NCBI RefSeq assembly: GCF_008329585.1
Contig: NZ_NPKP01000001.1
Span: 1,054,001-1,118,000, forward strand
Direction: 5' to 3'
DNA from: Mycolicibacterium sp. P9-22
GTDB lineage: Bacteria > Actinomycetota > Actinomycetes > Mycobacteriales > Mycobacteriaceae
DNA: 64,000 nucleotides
The translations under genes were made by a program, and so were the position numbers. Shown here piece by piece: positions 10,001-18,970 of the stretch; within the stretch, counting starts at the first letter, position 1; every line of letters starts with the position of its first letter. The notes beneath the pieces are model-generated. The model was not told the DNA's origin and did not search any database. It was given only the letters and a program-made list of their open reading frames with translations.

Positions 10001-11612
10001 GGACACCGCCCAGCCGCACGACATCATCGCCAATGGAAAGCACCGGCCCGCGGTGGCCGACCACCACGACGGTCGCACCGGCAGCGGCCCGGGCCGAGAT
10101 CGCGGACAGCACACGCGCTTCGGCCGCCCCGTCGAGGTGGGCGGTCGGTTCGTCGAGCAGCAACACCGGCGCATCCGATCCGAGCGCACGCGCCAGACCG
10201 AGGCGTTGGCGCTGCCCCAGAGACAATCCGGTGCCGCCGCGCCCGATCACCTCGTCCATACCAGCGGGCAGGGTGGCCAGCACCTCGTCGAATCCCGCAG
10301 CGCGGCAGGCACCGTCGATATCGGACAGCGGGCCGAACATCTCCAGGTTGCTGCGGACCGTCCCTGGCAGCAGTGCCGGCCGCTGCGGCAACCAGGAGAT
10401 CCGGGTCCACCACTGCGCCAGATCGATATCGGCGATGTCGACCCCGTCGATCAGGACCCGGCCCGAGGTGGGCTCGGTCAACCCCAGGATGGCCTGCATC
10501 GCGGTGCTCTTCCCGGCGCCGTTGGGCCCGGTGAGCACCGTGATGCGGCCGGGGCCGATGACGGCATTCAATCCCTCGGGCGCCAGGCCGTCGCGCCCGG
10601 CGACCGTCAGATCCTGGAGCCGGATCCCGATCTGCGAGTGGGACGGCGCCCGGGATCCCGCGGGTCGGAGAGGTTGGTCATCGAGCAGCTTCTGCGCGGC
10701 AGCGGCGGCGGCCTTGCCGTCCTGCGCGGCATGGAACTGCACACCGACCCTGCGCAACGGCCAGAACACCTCCGGTGCCAGCAGTAGCGCCGTCAGTGCC
10801 GCGACGAGCGGCATCTCACCGAACACCAGCCGCAACCCGACGTTGACCGCGACGAGCGCGATACCGAGGGTGGCGATCAGTTCCAGCACGGCCGCCGAAA
10901 GGAAGGCGATGCGCAGCGTCTCCATCGCCGAACGGCGATGTGCGGCGCTCAGTTCCGAGATACGGTGTTCCGGGCCGGATGCCCGGCCGAGCGCGCGCAG
11001 GGTCGGTATCCCGGCGACGAGGTCGAGCAACCGGGATTGCAGAGTCGTCATGGCGGTCAGCGCCGCGGCGGACCGGTCGGCCGTCAGCCGTCCGATGAGC
11101 ACCATGAACAACGGGACCAGCGGTAGCGCCACCGCCACCACGGCGGCAGCCTGCAGGTCGGTCGCGGCAAGCACCACAACCGTTGCCGGGGTCAGGATCC
11201 CGGCCGAGATCACCGCCGGCAGATAGCCGGTGTAGTAGGGCCGCAACCCGTCCAGGCCCCGGGTGACCACCACCGTGGCCTCGTCGCGCACCTCCTGTAA
11301 GCGTTGTGGCGGTAGCGCGGTCACCGCCCGCAGCACGCTCGCGGACAGCCCGCCGATCACCGCGGTGGCCGCTCGCTGGCTCAGTCCGGCCTGAAGATGT
11401 TGCGCGACAACGCGCGCCGCCCACACCCCGGCCAGAATGGTCAGCTCGGTGCTCCAGTGCCCGAGCGTGCGGGTCGCCGGTTCGGTGATGATCCCGGCCA
11501 CCACCCGTGCCAGCACACAGGCCCCGGCCACGGTGGCCCCCGCGATCACCGCGCCGTACAGCACCGCCGCGGTGAGGTAGCGGCGCATTCCCGGGGTGGT
11601 GGAGAGCCTCAC
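9987..11612 (-). CDS. cydD: ABC exporter subunit CydD, cytochrome bd assembly
   Basis: Partner of CydC in the heterodimeric ABC exporter required for cytochrome bd assembly. 541 residues from the GTG at 11612, chosen because it overlaps the cydB stop in a GTGA arrangement and starts with VRLSTTPGMRRYL; sequence upstream in this frame overlaps cydB and is not family-like. Transmembrane domain in residues 10-310, ATPase domain with Walker A TGPNGAGKST, signature LSLGQRQRLGLARAL and Walker B VLLLDEPTAHLD followed by the switch His in VVVGHRGPV. Both Walker motifs and the signature are close to consensus, unlike CydC. Confidence 0.93.
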   Translation of the reverse strand: MRLSTTPGMRRYLTAAVLYGAVIAGATVAGACVLARVVAGIITEPATRTLGHWSTELTILAGVWAARVVAQHLQAGLSQRAATAVIGGLSASVLRAVTALPPQRLQEVRDEATVVVTRGLDGLRPYYTGYLPAVISAGILTPATVVVLAATDLQAAAVVAVALPLVPLFMVLIGRLTADRSAAALTAMTTLQSRLLDLVAGIPTLRALGRASGPEHRISELSAAHRRSAMETLRIAFLSAAVLELIATLGIALVAVNVGLRLVFGEMPLVAALTALLLAPEVFWPLRRVGVQFHAAQDGKAAAAAAQKLLDDQPLRPAGSRAPSHSQIGIRLQDLTVAGRDGLAPEGLNAVIGPGRITVLTGPNGAGKSTAMQAILGLTEPTSGRVLIDGVDIADIDLAQWWTRISWLPQRPALLPGTVRSNLEMFGPLSDIDGACRAAGFDEVLATLPAGMDEVIGRGGTGLSLGQRQRLGLARALGSDAPVLLLDEPTAHLDGAAEARVLSAISARAAAGATVVVVGHRGPVLSIGDDVVRLGGVHVHQ

Positions 11613-12658
11613 GGGATCCGCGGGGACAGTCCCGCGGGGTCCGGTATCCGTTCGGCCGAGATACGTTGCCGGAACACCCAGTAGGTCCAGCCCTGGTAGA
11701 TGAGCACGAGCGGGGTGACCAGGACCGCGGCCCAGGTCATGATCTTGAGCGTGTAGGGCGAGGATGACGCGTTCTCGATGGTCAGGCTCCAGGCCGGATC
11801 CAGCGAGGACGGGATGAGGTTGGGGTACAGGCTGCCGAAGATCAGCACCACCACGGCGATGACCACGGCGGCGGTGCAACTGAACGCGAGACCGTCACCG
11901 CCGTCGCTGAACACCAGCATCACCACGCTCAGCTGGCACACCACCGCGAAACCGAGCACCAGCCAGGTCCAGTGCGTGCCGTAGGCCAGCTGGGTCCACA
12001 GCCCGAAGGCGAGCAGCACCGCGGTCACCGGCAGCGCCAGGCGCCGGGAGTAGCGCCGGGCGTCGGTACGCACCGCGCCTTCGGTTTTCAGCGTCACGAA
12101 CACCGCGCCGTGGAGCAGGAACAGTCCGCACATCGAGAGCCCGCCCAGGATGGTGTACGCGTTGAGCACATCGCCGAAGCCCAGGGCGATCTGATGCTCG
12201 GCATCCACCGGCAGGCCGCGCAGCAGCGCCGCGAAGGTGACACCCCACAGCACCGCGGGTACCCAGGACCCGACCGCGATGGCGATATCGGCGCGGTGGC
12301 GCCAGGTCGGATCGTCGACCTTGCCGCGCCATTCGATGGCGCACACCCTGACGATCATCGCGACCAGAATCGCCAGCAGCGGCAGGTACAGCCCGGAGAA
12401 CATGGTGGCGTACATGCCGGGGAACGCCGCGAACATGGCGCCGCCGGCGGTGATCAGCCAGACCTCGTTGCCGTCCCAGACCGGGCCGATGGTGTTCAGT
12501 ACCGCGCGCCGGTGCTTGTCGGGGTCACGGGATGCCTTGGAAGCGCTGCGGCCGAAAAAAGCCATCAGCATGCCGACCCCGAAGTCGAAACCCTCCAGCA
12601 CCAGAAAGCCCACGAACAGCACGGCCAGGGTGACGAACCAGAAAATCTGAAGATTCAT
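11609..12658 (-). CDS. cydB: Cytochrome bd ubiquinol oxidase subunit II
   Basis: Membrane subunit of cytochrome bd, the high-affinity terminal quinol oxidase used at low oxygen. 349 residues. The start MNLQIFWFVTLAVLFVGFLV at 12658 is fixed by a strong AGGAGG at 12665-12670, seven bases upstream; an in-frame extension upstream is not family-like. About eight to nine transmembrane helices, with the conserved LEGFDFGVGMLM and NTIGPVWDGNEVWLITAGGA segments near the N-terminus. Only 10 bp separate it from cydA; its stop overlaps cydD by 4 bp, so the four genes form one message. Confidence 0.96.
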   Translation of the reverse strand: MNLQIFWFVTLAVLFVGFLVLEGFDFGVGMLMAFFGRSASKASRDPDKHRRAVLNTIGPVWDGNEVWLITAGGAMFAAFPGMYATMFSGLYLPLLAILVAMIVRVCAIEWRGKVDDPTWRHRADIAIAVGSWVPAVLWGVTFAALLRGLPVDAEHQIALGFGDVLNAYTILGGLSMCGLFLLHGAVFVTLKTEGAVRTDARRYSRRLALPVTAVLLAFGLWTQLAYGTHWTWLVLGFAVVCQLSVVMLVFSDGGDGLAFSCTAAVVIAVVVLIFGSLYPNLIPSSLDPAWSLTIENASSSPYTLKIMTWAAVLVTPLVLIYQGWTYWVFRQRISAERIPDPAGLSPRIP

Positions 12659-12668
12659 GGTGCGCCTC

Positions 12669-14117
12669 CTAATACGCGAACGAGAGTGGTGCGACCTCGT
12701 CCTCACCGGGCGGGGTCGGGGGGATGGGTTCGGTGTCGTGTTCCAGCGGACCTTCGACGACATAGCGCCGGATCAGCCAGAACCAGATCACCGCCAGCAC
12801 GGCGTAGATCGCGGTGAAGAGGATCAGTGAGGTGAGCACCATGCCCGCGGAATGGTGCGACACACCTTGGGAGACGGTGAGTCGCAGCACCGGGTCGCCG
12901 GTGGGGTTCGGCGCGACCACCCACGGTTGGCGGCCCATCTCGGTGAAGACCCAGCCGGCGCTGTTGGCCAGGAACGGCGTCGGCAGGGTGACGAGCGCGA
13001 ACACGGCGAACCACCGCTGCCGGGGTACCCGGCGACCGCGGGTGAGCCAGATCGCGGTCATCGCGAAAAGCATTGGCACCGCGAGAAAGCCGATCATGGC
13101 GCGGAAGGACCAATAGGTGACGAAGAGGTTGGGCCGGTAGTCACCGGGGCCGAACTTCTGTTCGTACTCGGCCTGCAGGTCCTGCACACCCTGCAATTCG
13201 ACGCCGCTGAACTTGCCCTCCGCCAGGAACGGCAACACGTAGGGCACCTCGATGAGATGGGTGACGCTGTCGCAGTTGTTGTGCGTGCCGACGGTGAGGA
13301 CGGAGAAGTCGGGGTCGACCTCGGTGTGGCACAACGATTCGGCCGACGCCATCTTCATGGGCTGCTGTTGGAACATCAGTTTGCCCTGGACGTCGCCGGT
13401 GTAGGCGAGCGCCGCCGCCGAGACGAAGGCGATGAGGCAGCCCAGGATGGCGGCCGGTCGGTGCATGGTGCGGGCGTCGGGGTTGTCGGGGTCACGCACC
13501 ATCCACCACGCGCAGATGCCCGCGACGAAGGTGCCGGCCACCAGGAACGCACCGGCCACCGCGTGCGGGAAGGCGGCCAGCGCAGTGTTGTTGGTGAACA
13601 GTTCGACGATGCTGGTCAGTTCCGCGCGGCCGGTCTCCGGGTTGTACCGCGCGCCGACCGGATGCTGCATGAACGAGTTCGCCGCGATGATGAAGAAGGC
13701 CGAGGCGTTGACGGCGAACGCGACGATCCAGATGCAGGCGAGGTGCACCAGCTTGGGCAGTCGGGTCCAGCCGAAGATCCACAGGCCCAGAAAGGTCGAC
13801 TCGAAGAAGAACGCGACCAGGCCTTCCATGGCCAGCGGCGCACCGAAGACGTCGCCGACGAATCGTGAGTATTCGCTCCAGTTCATCCCGAACTGGAATT
13901 CCTGGACGATGCCGGTGGCCACCCCGAGCGCGAAGTTGATCAGGAAGAGCTTGCCGAAGAACCGGGTCAGCCGATACCAGGCGGTGTTGTCAGTGATGAC
14001 CCACAATGTCTGGAACACCGCGATCAGCGGTGCCAGGCCGATCGTGAGGGGCACGAAGATGAAGTGGTAGACGGTGGTGATTCCGAACTGCCACCGTGCG
14101 ACGTCGAGCGCTTCCAT
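12669..14117 (-). CDS. cydA: Cytochrome bd ubiquinol oxidase subunit I
   Basis: Catalytic subunit of cytochrome bd carrying hemes b558, b595 and d; oxidises menaquinol and reduces O2 to water. 482 residues from the ATG at 14117 (MEALDVARWQFG); a GTG at 14123 or TTG at 14126 would add only two or three residues. The N-terminal heme ligand region TTVYHFIFVPLTIG, FGMNWSEYSRFVGDVFGAPL and the GRQPW signature in MGRQPWVV are intact. The Q-loop is short, as in other actinobacteria. Two cysteines (LCHTEVD, NNCDSV) may form a disulfide in the external loop. First gene of cydABDC; a palindromic element covers its probable -10. Confidence 0.97.
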   Translation of the reverse strand: MEALDVARWQFGITTVYHFIFVPLTIGLAPLIAVFQTLWVITDNTAWYRLTRFFGKLFLINFALGVATGIVQEFQFGMNWSEYSRFVGDVFGAPLAMEGLVAFFFESTFLGLWIFGWTRLPKLVHLACIWIVAFAVNASAFFIIAANSFMQHPVGARYNPETGRAELTSIVELFTNNTALAAFPHAVAGAFLVAGTFVAGICAWWMVRDPDNPDARTMHRPAAILGCLIAFVSAAALAYTGDVQGKLMFQQQPMKMASAESLCHTEVDPDFSVLTVGTHNNCDSVTHLIEVPYVLPFLAEGKFSGVELQGVQDLQAEYEQKFGPGDYRPNLFVTYWSFRAMIGFLAVPMLFAMTAIWLTRGRRVPRQRWFAVFALVTLPTPFLANSAGWVFTEMGRQPWVVAPNPTGDPVLRLTVSQGVSHHSAGMVLTSLILFTAIYAVLAVIWFWLIRRYVVEGPLEHDTEPIPPTPPGEDEVAPLSFAY

Positions 14118-14174
14118 GTGCACCAACTTCTCGGCTGCGGATCGAGCTCCGTTGCTCGACTACGACGTTGTCCG

Positions 14175-14195
14175 ACTACGACACAGTGTAGTAGT
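14175..14195. promoter_or_regulatory. 21-bp palindromic operator candidate upstream of cydABDC
   Basis: Near-perfect dyad: outer arms ACTAC/GTAGT and inner arms ACAC/GTGT with single-base spacers (two unpaired positions plus the centre). On the minus strand the central TACACT (14190 down to 14185) fits a -10 hexamer for cydA, giving a leader of about 60 nt. A copy of the left half (CGACTACGAC) is repeated at 14157-14166 and 14173-14182, 16 bp apart. The form suggests a MarR/TetR-type repressor or a redox regulator; which one is unknown. It does not resemble the CRP box reported for mycobacterial cyd genes. Confidence 0.55.
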
Positions 14196-14234
14196 CCTCC
14201 TGCCCGCCTGCCCAGGAATCGTGGCGCGGATTAC

Positions 14235-14864
14235 TCAGCTGGTCGGCGCGGCCACCGCGGGCGCCGGCGGTTCGGCGGGCGGTTCCGGCGGTGCGGTCTC
14301 AGGGGCCGGCGAGAGTTTCTTGCCCGCGGACCGGATGCCGAACGCGGTGATGATCTCCATGACACCGATGACGATCAGCCAGATGCCGGTGACCAGCGCC
14401 AGCGTGCCGATCGACTCGAACGGCGAGGCCAGCACCACGATGCCGGCGATCAGGCTGATCACGCCGACGAAGATGTTCCAGCCGCGGCCCGGTAGCGTCG
14501 GATCGCTGATCGCGGAAACGGCCGTCGCCACGCCCCGGAAGATGAATCCGATGCCGATCCAGATGGCCAGCAGCAGGACCGCGTCGAACAAGTGCCGGAA
14601 TGACAGCACAGCGAGGATCACCGACGCGGCGCCGCTGATGAACAGCAGCACCCGGCCACCGGCCGACACGTGCAGGCTGAAGGCGAACACCACCTGCGCG
14701 ATGCCCGTGACGAGCAGGTAGGCCCCGAAGAAGATGGCGGCCACCAGGATGGAGATCCCCGGCCACGCGACCACGGCGATGCCGAGTCCGACTGCCAGCA
14801 CACCCGAGATCAGGGTCGACTTCCACAGTTGCGGCAACAAGGTTGGGGGAGCAGCGGTTTGCAT
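14235..14864 (-). CDS. HdeD/DUF308-family membrane protein
   Basis: 209 residues, about six transmembrane helices in three hairpin repeats (residues 15-180), followed by a Pro/Ala/Glu-rich cytoplasmic tail. The repeated pattern G-x-W-x-l-x-G-v-l-x-l-i-x-G-i and the WPG-x-S/T motif in VVAWPGISILVAAIFFGAYL are typical of HdeD-like DUF308 proteins, linked to acid stress in enterobacteria but without known function in actinobacteria. ATG start at 14864. It lies upstream of cydA on the same strand, 117 bp away across the palindromic element, as does a membrane protein gene (Rv1624c) in M. tuberculosis. Confidence 0.85.
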   Translation of the reverse strand: MQTAAPPTLLPQLWKSTLISGVLAVGLGIAVVAWPGISILVAAIFFGAYLLVTGIAQVVFAFSLHVSAGGRVLLFISGAASVILAVLSFRHLFDAVLLLAIWIGIGFIFRGVATAVSAISDPTLPGRGWNIFVGVISLIAGIVVLASPFESIGTLALVTGIWLIVIGVMEIITAFGIRSAGKKLSPAPETAPPEPPAEPPAPAVAAPTS

Positions 14865-15185
14865 GCGGTGAGTGTCGCACAGGATAGGGCCGGCCGGTCC
14901 GGATTCCCACTCGCTGCGGGCCGCCGGGCAAACCCGCCGATGTCGCGAAACCGCCCGCGACAGTAGCCATGTCCAAGCTCGAGGCGCTGATACCGCAGGC
15001 CCGTAGGGTGTGCCCGAGTGACTGCAATTTGATGAGGACTGCCGCGTTCGCCTGCTTCGATGTTACGGCTCCACTACTGTTCCGTTACCGGCGCTGCGCG
15101 CTGGGCCATCGGTCGTTAACGTCCTTGGCTGGAGATGTCGGCAGACGAGACTGTGACAACTCATAAAAGAAAGTAGAGGGATACC
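14865..15185. other. Divergent intergenic region, no gene
   Basis: 321 bp between the HdeD-like gene (minus) and the amino acid ABC operon (plus). It must contain both promoters. A purine-rich run (AAAGAAAGTAGAGGGA, about 15165-15180) just before the GTG at 15186 serves as ribosome binding site. No palindrome, RNA gene or convincing -35/-10 pair was recognised. Confidence 0.5.
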
Positions 15186-16100
15186 GTGTTTGGTGGAATC
15201 CAGGACCGGACCAAGCTCTGGCGCATCGCGGCCGTCTTCGCCGCGACCGGCGCCCTGGCGCTGTCCGGCTGTTCGAGCTCGGAGCCGAGCGGCGGTGAAG
15301 AGTCGCCGACCGCGGCGGCCCCGGCCGACAAGGTGGAGGAGATCGCGAACACCGTCCCGGAAGCGATCAAGGCTTCGGGCAAGCTGATCGTCGGCGTGAA
15401 CATCCCGTACGCGCCCAACGAGTTCAAGGACGAGGCCGGCAAGATCGTCGGTTTCGACGTCGACCTGATGAACGCCGTCGCCGGCACGCTCGGGCTCACC
15501 CCGGAATACCGCGAGTCCGATTTCGCCAAGATCATCCCGTCCATCCAGGGCGGAACCTTCAACGTCGGCATGTCGTCGTTCACCGACAGCAAGGAGCGCG
15601 AACAGCAGGTGGACTTCGTCACCTACTTCTCCGCGGGCACCTTGTGGGCGCAACCGGCGGGCGGTGCCATCGACCCGGAGAACGCCTGCGGCAAGAAGGT
15701 CGCGGTGCAGGCAACCACCGTGCAGGAGACCGAGGAGCTGCCCGCACGCAACAAGAAGTGCACCGATGCCGGCCAGCCGGCCATCGAGATCATCCCGTTC
15801 GACAGCCAGGACGCGGCCACCAACGCCGTCGTACTCGGACAGGCCGATGCGATGTCGGCGGACTCCCCGGTCACGCTGTACGCGATCAAACAGACCAACG
15901 GCAAGCTGGTGCAGGCCGGTGAGACCTTCGATTCCGCGCCCTACGGCTGGCCGGTGGCCAAGGAATCCCCGCTCGCGCAGTCCCTGCTCCAGGCACTGGA
16001 GCACCTGATCGAGTCCGGCAAGTACAAGGAGATCGCCGCGAACTGGGGCCTGGAAGCGGGCATGATCGACAAGCCGGTGATCAACGGCGCGGTTTCCTAG
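15186..16100 (+). CDS. Polar amino acid ABC transporter, substrate-binding lipoprotein
   Basis: Captures an amino acid (glutamate/glutamine/arginine type; substrate unproven) outside the membrane and delivers it to the permease encoded next. 304 residues; N-terminal signal peptide with lipobox LALSGC (Cys about residue 28), then a solute-binding protein family 3 domain: SGKLIVGVNIPYAPNEF, GKIVGFDVDLMNAVA, SSFTDSKEREQQVDFVTYF. GTG start at 15186 gives a proper signal peptide and follows a purine-rich site. The downstream permease begins 15 bp after its stop. First gene of a five-gene operon that ends with a two-component system. Confidence 0.92.
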   Translation: MFGGIQDRTKLWRIAAVFAATGALALSGCSSSEPSGGEESPTAAAPADKVEEIANTVPEAIKASGKLIVGVNIPYAPNEFKDEAGKIVGFDVDLMNAVAGTLGLTPEYRESDFAKIIPSIQGGTFNVGMSSFTDSKEREQQVDFVTYFSAGTLWAQPAGGAIDPENACGKKVAVQATTVQETEELPARNKKCTDAGQPAIEIIPFDSQDAATNAVVLGQADAMSADSPVTLYAIKQTNGKLVQAGETFDSAPYGWPVAKESPLAQSLLQALEHLIESGKYKEIAANWGLEAGMIDKPVINGAVS

Positions 16101-16115
16101 GAGTACGCGACACCT

Positions 16116-17042
16116 ATGAGTGATGCCGGTTCGCCGCCACCGTCCGACACAGCGCAAGCCATTGACGCGGTACCGCTGCGCCATCCCTGGAGGTGGGTGG
16201 CGGCGACCGTCATCATCGTCGTGGTCGGCCTCTTCCTCTACGGAGTCGCCACCAACCCGGCGTACGGCTGGTCCACGTTCGCGAAGTACCTGTTCAACGA
16301 GCGGATTCTGCTCGGCGTGTTCAACACCCTGCAGCTGACCGTGTACTCGATGGTCATCGGCGTCGTGCTCGGGGTGATCCTCACCGTGATGCGACTGTCG
16401 GCGAACCCGGTGCTGAGCGCGGTCGCCTGGGTGTTCCTGTGGATCTTCCGCGGCACCCCGGTGTACGTGCAGCTGGCGTTCTGGGGGTTGATGACGACGA
16501 TCTACCAGAAGGTCCGGCTCGGCGTGCCGTTCGGACCGTCGTTCGTGGAGTTCGATCTGCAGAGTCTGTCGTTCCCGTTCGCGCTGGCGGTCATCGGTCT
16601 GGCGCTCAACGAGGCGGCCTACATGGCCGAGATCGTCCGCGCCGGAATCATGTCGGTGCCCGAGGGGCAGCTGGAAGCGTCCACGGCGCTGGGCATGTCG
16701 TGGGGCCTGGCGATGCGCCGCACCGTGCTGCCCCAGGCGATGCGGGTCATCATCCCGCCCACCGGCAACGAGTTGATCAGCCTGCTCAAGACCACCTCAC
16801 TGGTGACCGCGGTGCCCTACGCGCTGGACGTCTACGGCATCGCCACCCGTGAGATCGCCGCCCGCATCTTCGAACCGGTGCCGCTGCTGCTGGTGGCGGC
16901 GACCTGGTATCTGGTGATCACCAGTGTCCTGATGGTCGGGCAGTTCTACCTGGAGCGCTACTTCTCCAGGGGCGCATCGCGCAAGCTCACCACCAAGCAA
17001 CTCGAGGCGCTGGCCAAGGCGCAGATGGGCACCTTGCCGTGA
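16116..17042 (+). CDS. Polar amino acid ABC transporter, permease
   Basis: Inner-membrane permease of the HisM/GlnP type, 308 residues. A cytoplasmic N-terminus (1-28) precedes about five or six membrane helices; the EAA loop that contacts the ATPase is seen in [21 protein letters not shown] (about residues 187-207) and the sequence [11 protein letters not shown] is typical of this family. Start ATG at 16116, preceded by AGGAG seven bases upstream. The stop overlaps the ATPase start by 4 bp. A single permease is present, so it probably works as a homodimer. Confidence 0.93.
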   Translation: MSDAGSPPPSDTAQAIDAVPLRHPWRWVAATVIIVVVGLFLYGVATNPAYGWSTFAKYLFNERILLGVFNTLQLTVYSMVIGVVLGVILTVMRLSANPVLSAVAWVFLWIFRGTPVYVQLAFWGLMTTIYQKVRLGVPFGPSFVEFDLQSLSFPFALAVIGLALNEAAYMAEIVRAGIMSVPEGQLEASTALGMSWGLAMRRTVLPQAMRVIIPPTGNELISLLKTTSLVTAVPYALDVYGIATREIAARIFEPVPLLLVAATWYLVITSVLMVGQFYLERYFSRGASRKLTTKQLEALAKAQMGTLP

Positions 17043-17833
17043 CCGAATCCTCCGCGACCGGGGCCACGGCCGCTCACCCCATGGTGAAGGCCGAATTGGT
17101 CTGCAAAGACTTCGGCGCACTCAAGGTGCTCAAGGGCATCACGCTCGAGGTGCAGAAGGGCCAGGTGCTGTGCATGGTCGGCCCGTCCGGCTCGGGCAAG
17201 TCGACCTTTCTGCGCTGTATCAATCACTTGGAGACGGTCACCGCGGGCCGGCTCTACGTCGACGGGGCACTGGTGGGCTATCACGAGCGCGGCGGCAAGC
17301 TGCACGAGATGAGGCCTCGCGAGGTCGCCAAACAGCGGCGCGACGTGGGCATGGTGTTCCAGCACTTCAACCTGTTCCCGCACCGGACCGCGCTGGGCAA
17401 CGTGGTCGAGGCGCCGACCCAGGTGAAAAAGCTGAACAAGAAGCAGGTGACCGACCGGGCGATGGATCTACTCGATCAGGTCGGACTGGCCGACAAGGCG
17501 ACCGCCTACCCGGCGCAGCTGTCGGGTGGTCAGCAGCAGCGGGTCGCGATCGCGCGGGCGCTGGCCATGAGCCCCAAGTTGATGCTCTTCGATGAGCCGA
17601 CGTCCGCGCTCGATCCCGAACTGGTCGGCGAGGTGCTCGCGGTGATGAAGAAGCTTGCCTCCGAAGGCATGACCATGGTGGTGGTGACACACGAGATGGG
17701 CTTCGCGCGTGAGGTCGCTGACGAACTGGTATTCATGGACGGTGGCGTGGTGGTCGAACGCGGTGATCCCGTCGAGGTGATGCGCAACCCGCAGCACGAG
17801 CGGACGAAAGCCTTTCTGTCCAAGGTCATGTAG
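17039..17833 (+). CDS. Polar amino acid ABC transporter, ATP-binding protein
   Basis: GlnQ/HisP-type ATPase, 264 residues. Walker [14 protein letters not shown] (about residue 50), Q-loop [17 protein letters not shown], signature [15 protein letters not shown], Walker [15 protein letters not shown] and switch His in [13 protein letters not shown] are all present. GTG start at 17039 overlaps the permease stop. A small insertion [18 protein letters not shown] lies between Walker A and the Q-loop, as in related actinobacterial amino acid transporters. Only 3 bp separate its stop from the following histidine kinase gene. Confidence 0.95.
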   Translation: MTESSATGATAAHPMVKAELVCKDFGALKVLKGITLEVQKGQVLCMVGPSGSGKSTFLRCINHLETVTAGRLYVDGALVGYHERGGKLHEMRPREVAKQRRDVGMVFQHFNLFPHRTALGNVVEAPTQVKKLNKKQVTDRAMDLLDQVGLADKATAYPAQLSGGQQQRVAIARALAMSPKLMLFDEPTSALDPELVGEVLAVMKKLASEGMTMVVVTHEMGFAREVADELVFMDGGVVVERGDPVEVMRNPQHERTKAFLSKVM

Positions 17834-17836
17834 CCG

Positions 17837-18970
17837 GTGCTCGCGGACCAGCAGGTCGACCCGGCCGCCCCGCTGTGGCGCGCCGCGCAGGTGTTCCGGC
17901 TGCTCAGTTGGACCTATGCGCTCTACTTCCAGGTGTCCAAGAACGCCGAGCTGGACAGGCCCGCGCTCGGCTGGGCGCTCTTCGGCGTCCTGACCGGCTG
18001 GAGCCTGGCGTGCGGATTCGCCTACCTGCGGGGGTTCGGCCGGCGCCGGTCCTGGGTGCTCACCGAAGCCGTGATGGTGGTCGGGCTGATGGCCACCACG
18101 GTGATCGTCGCATCGGAACACTGGACGCTAGCCAACCAGTCGTGGCCGACGACGCTGTGGGCGACGAATGCGGTGGTGTCCGCGGCGATCCTGGCCGGCC
18201 CGGTCGCCGGGATGGGCATGGGCCTGGCGGTGATGGGCACCGCCGCCGCGCTCAAGGGTGCCATCGCGGTGGATCTGGTGCGCAGCCCGACGATCCTCAT
18301 CGAACTCAGCGTCGGACTGGCGATCGGGATGGCCGCGAACACCGCGCGACGCGCTCACGCCGAGGTGGAGAAGGCGGCGCGGCTCGCCGCCGCGCTGGCC
18401 GAGCGCGAACGATTGTCCCGCCACGTACATGACGGGGTGATGCAGGTGCTGGCGATGGTCGCCCGGCGCGGCCGCGAGATAGGCGGTGAGACAGCGCAAC
18501 TGGCGGAAGCGGCCGGCGAGCAGGAACGCGCGCTGCGTCGCCTGCTCAGCGCTGTGGACATCGAACCGGAGGCGGCGGCCGCCGCCGACGGTGATCTCGG
18601 ACTGCTGTTGCGCAGGCATGCCAGCGATCGGGTGTCGGTGAGCGTGCCCGCGGCCGCGGTCTACCTCGATCCGCGGGTGGCAGCCGAAGTGGAGGCGGCG
18701 ACGGTCAACGCGCTGACCAATGTCGAGCGGCATGCCGGCCCCGGAGCCCGCGCCTACGTGCTGCTGGAGGATCTCGGCAACGAGGTGGTGGTGAGCATCC
18801 GCGATGACGGGCCGGGGATACCCGCGGGCAGACTTGAGGCCGCAATCGGCGAGGGACGGGTGGGCGTGAGCAAATCGATTCAGGGACGGCTGGCGGCGCT
18901 GGGCGGGCGCGCGGAACTGACCGCTCCGGCCGGAGGGGGCACCGAGTGGGAGTTCACGGTGCCGCGATGA
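17837..18970 (+). CDS. Membrane sensor histidine kinase (HisKA_3/NarL-partner type)
   Basis: 377 residues from the GTG at 17837. N-terminal half has about four or five membrane helices with very short loops (residues 15-165), so the signal is probably sensed in or at the membrane. A coiled segment (AEVEKAARLAAALAERERL) leads to the HisKA_3 dimerisation domain with phospho-His in SRHVHDGVMQVLAMVARRG, and a C-terminal ATPase domain (NALTNVERHA, IRDDGPGIPAG). This resembles the MacS/DUF5931 group of actinobacterial kinases. It overlaps its response regulator by 4 bp and follows the transporter ATPase by 3 bp, which suggests that transporter and kinase are made together. Confidence 0.88.
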   Translation: MLADQQVDPAAPLWRAAQVFRLLSWTYALYFQVSKNAELDRPALGWALFGVLTGWSLACGFAYLRGFGRRRSWVLTEAVMVVGLMATTVIVASEHWTLANQSWPTTLWATNAVVSAAILAGPVAGMGMGLAVMGTAAALKGAIAVDLVRSPTILIELSVGLAIGMAANTARRAHAEVEKAARLAAALAERERLSRHVHDGVMQVLAMVARRGREIGGETAQLAEAAGEQERALRRLLSAVDIEPEAAAAADGDLGLLLRRHASDRVSVSVPAAAVYLDPRVAAEVEAATVNALTNVERHAGPGARAYVLLEDLGNEVVVSIRDDGPGIPAGRLEAAIGEGRVGVSKSIQGRLAALGGRAELTAPAGGGTEWEFTVPR

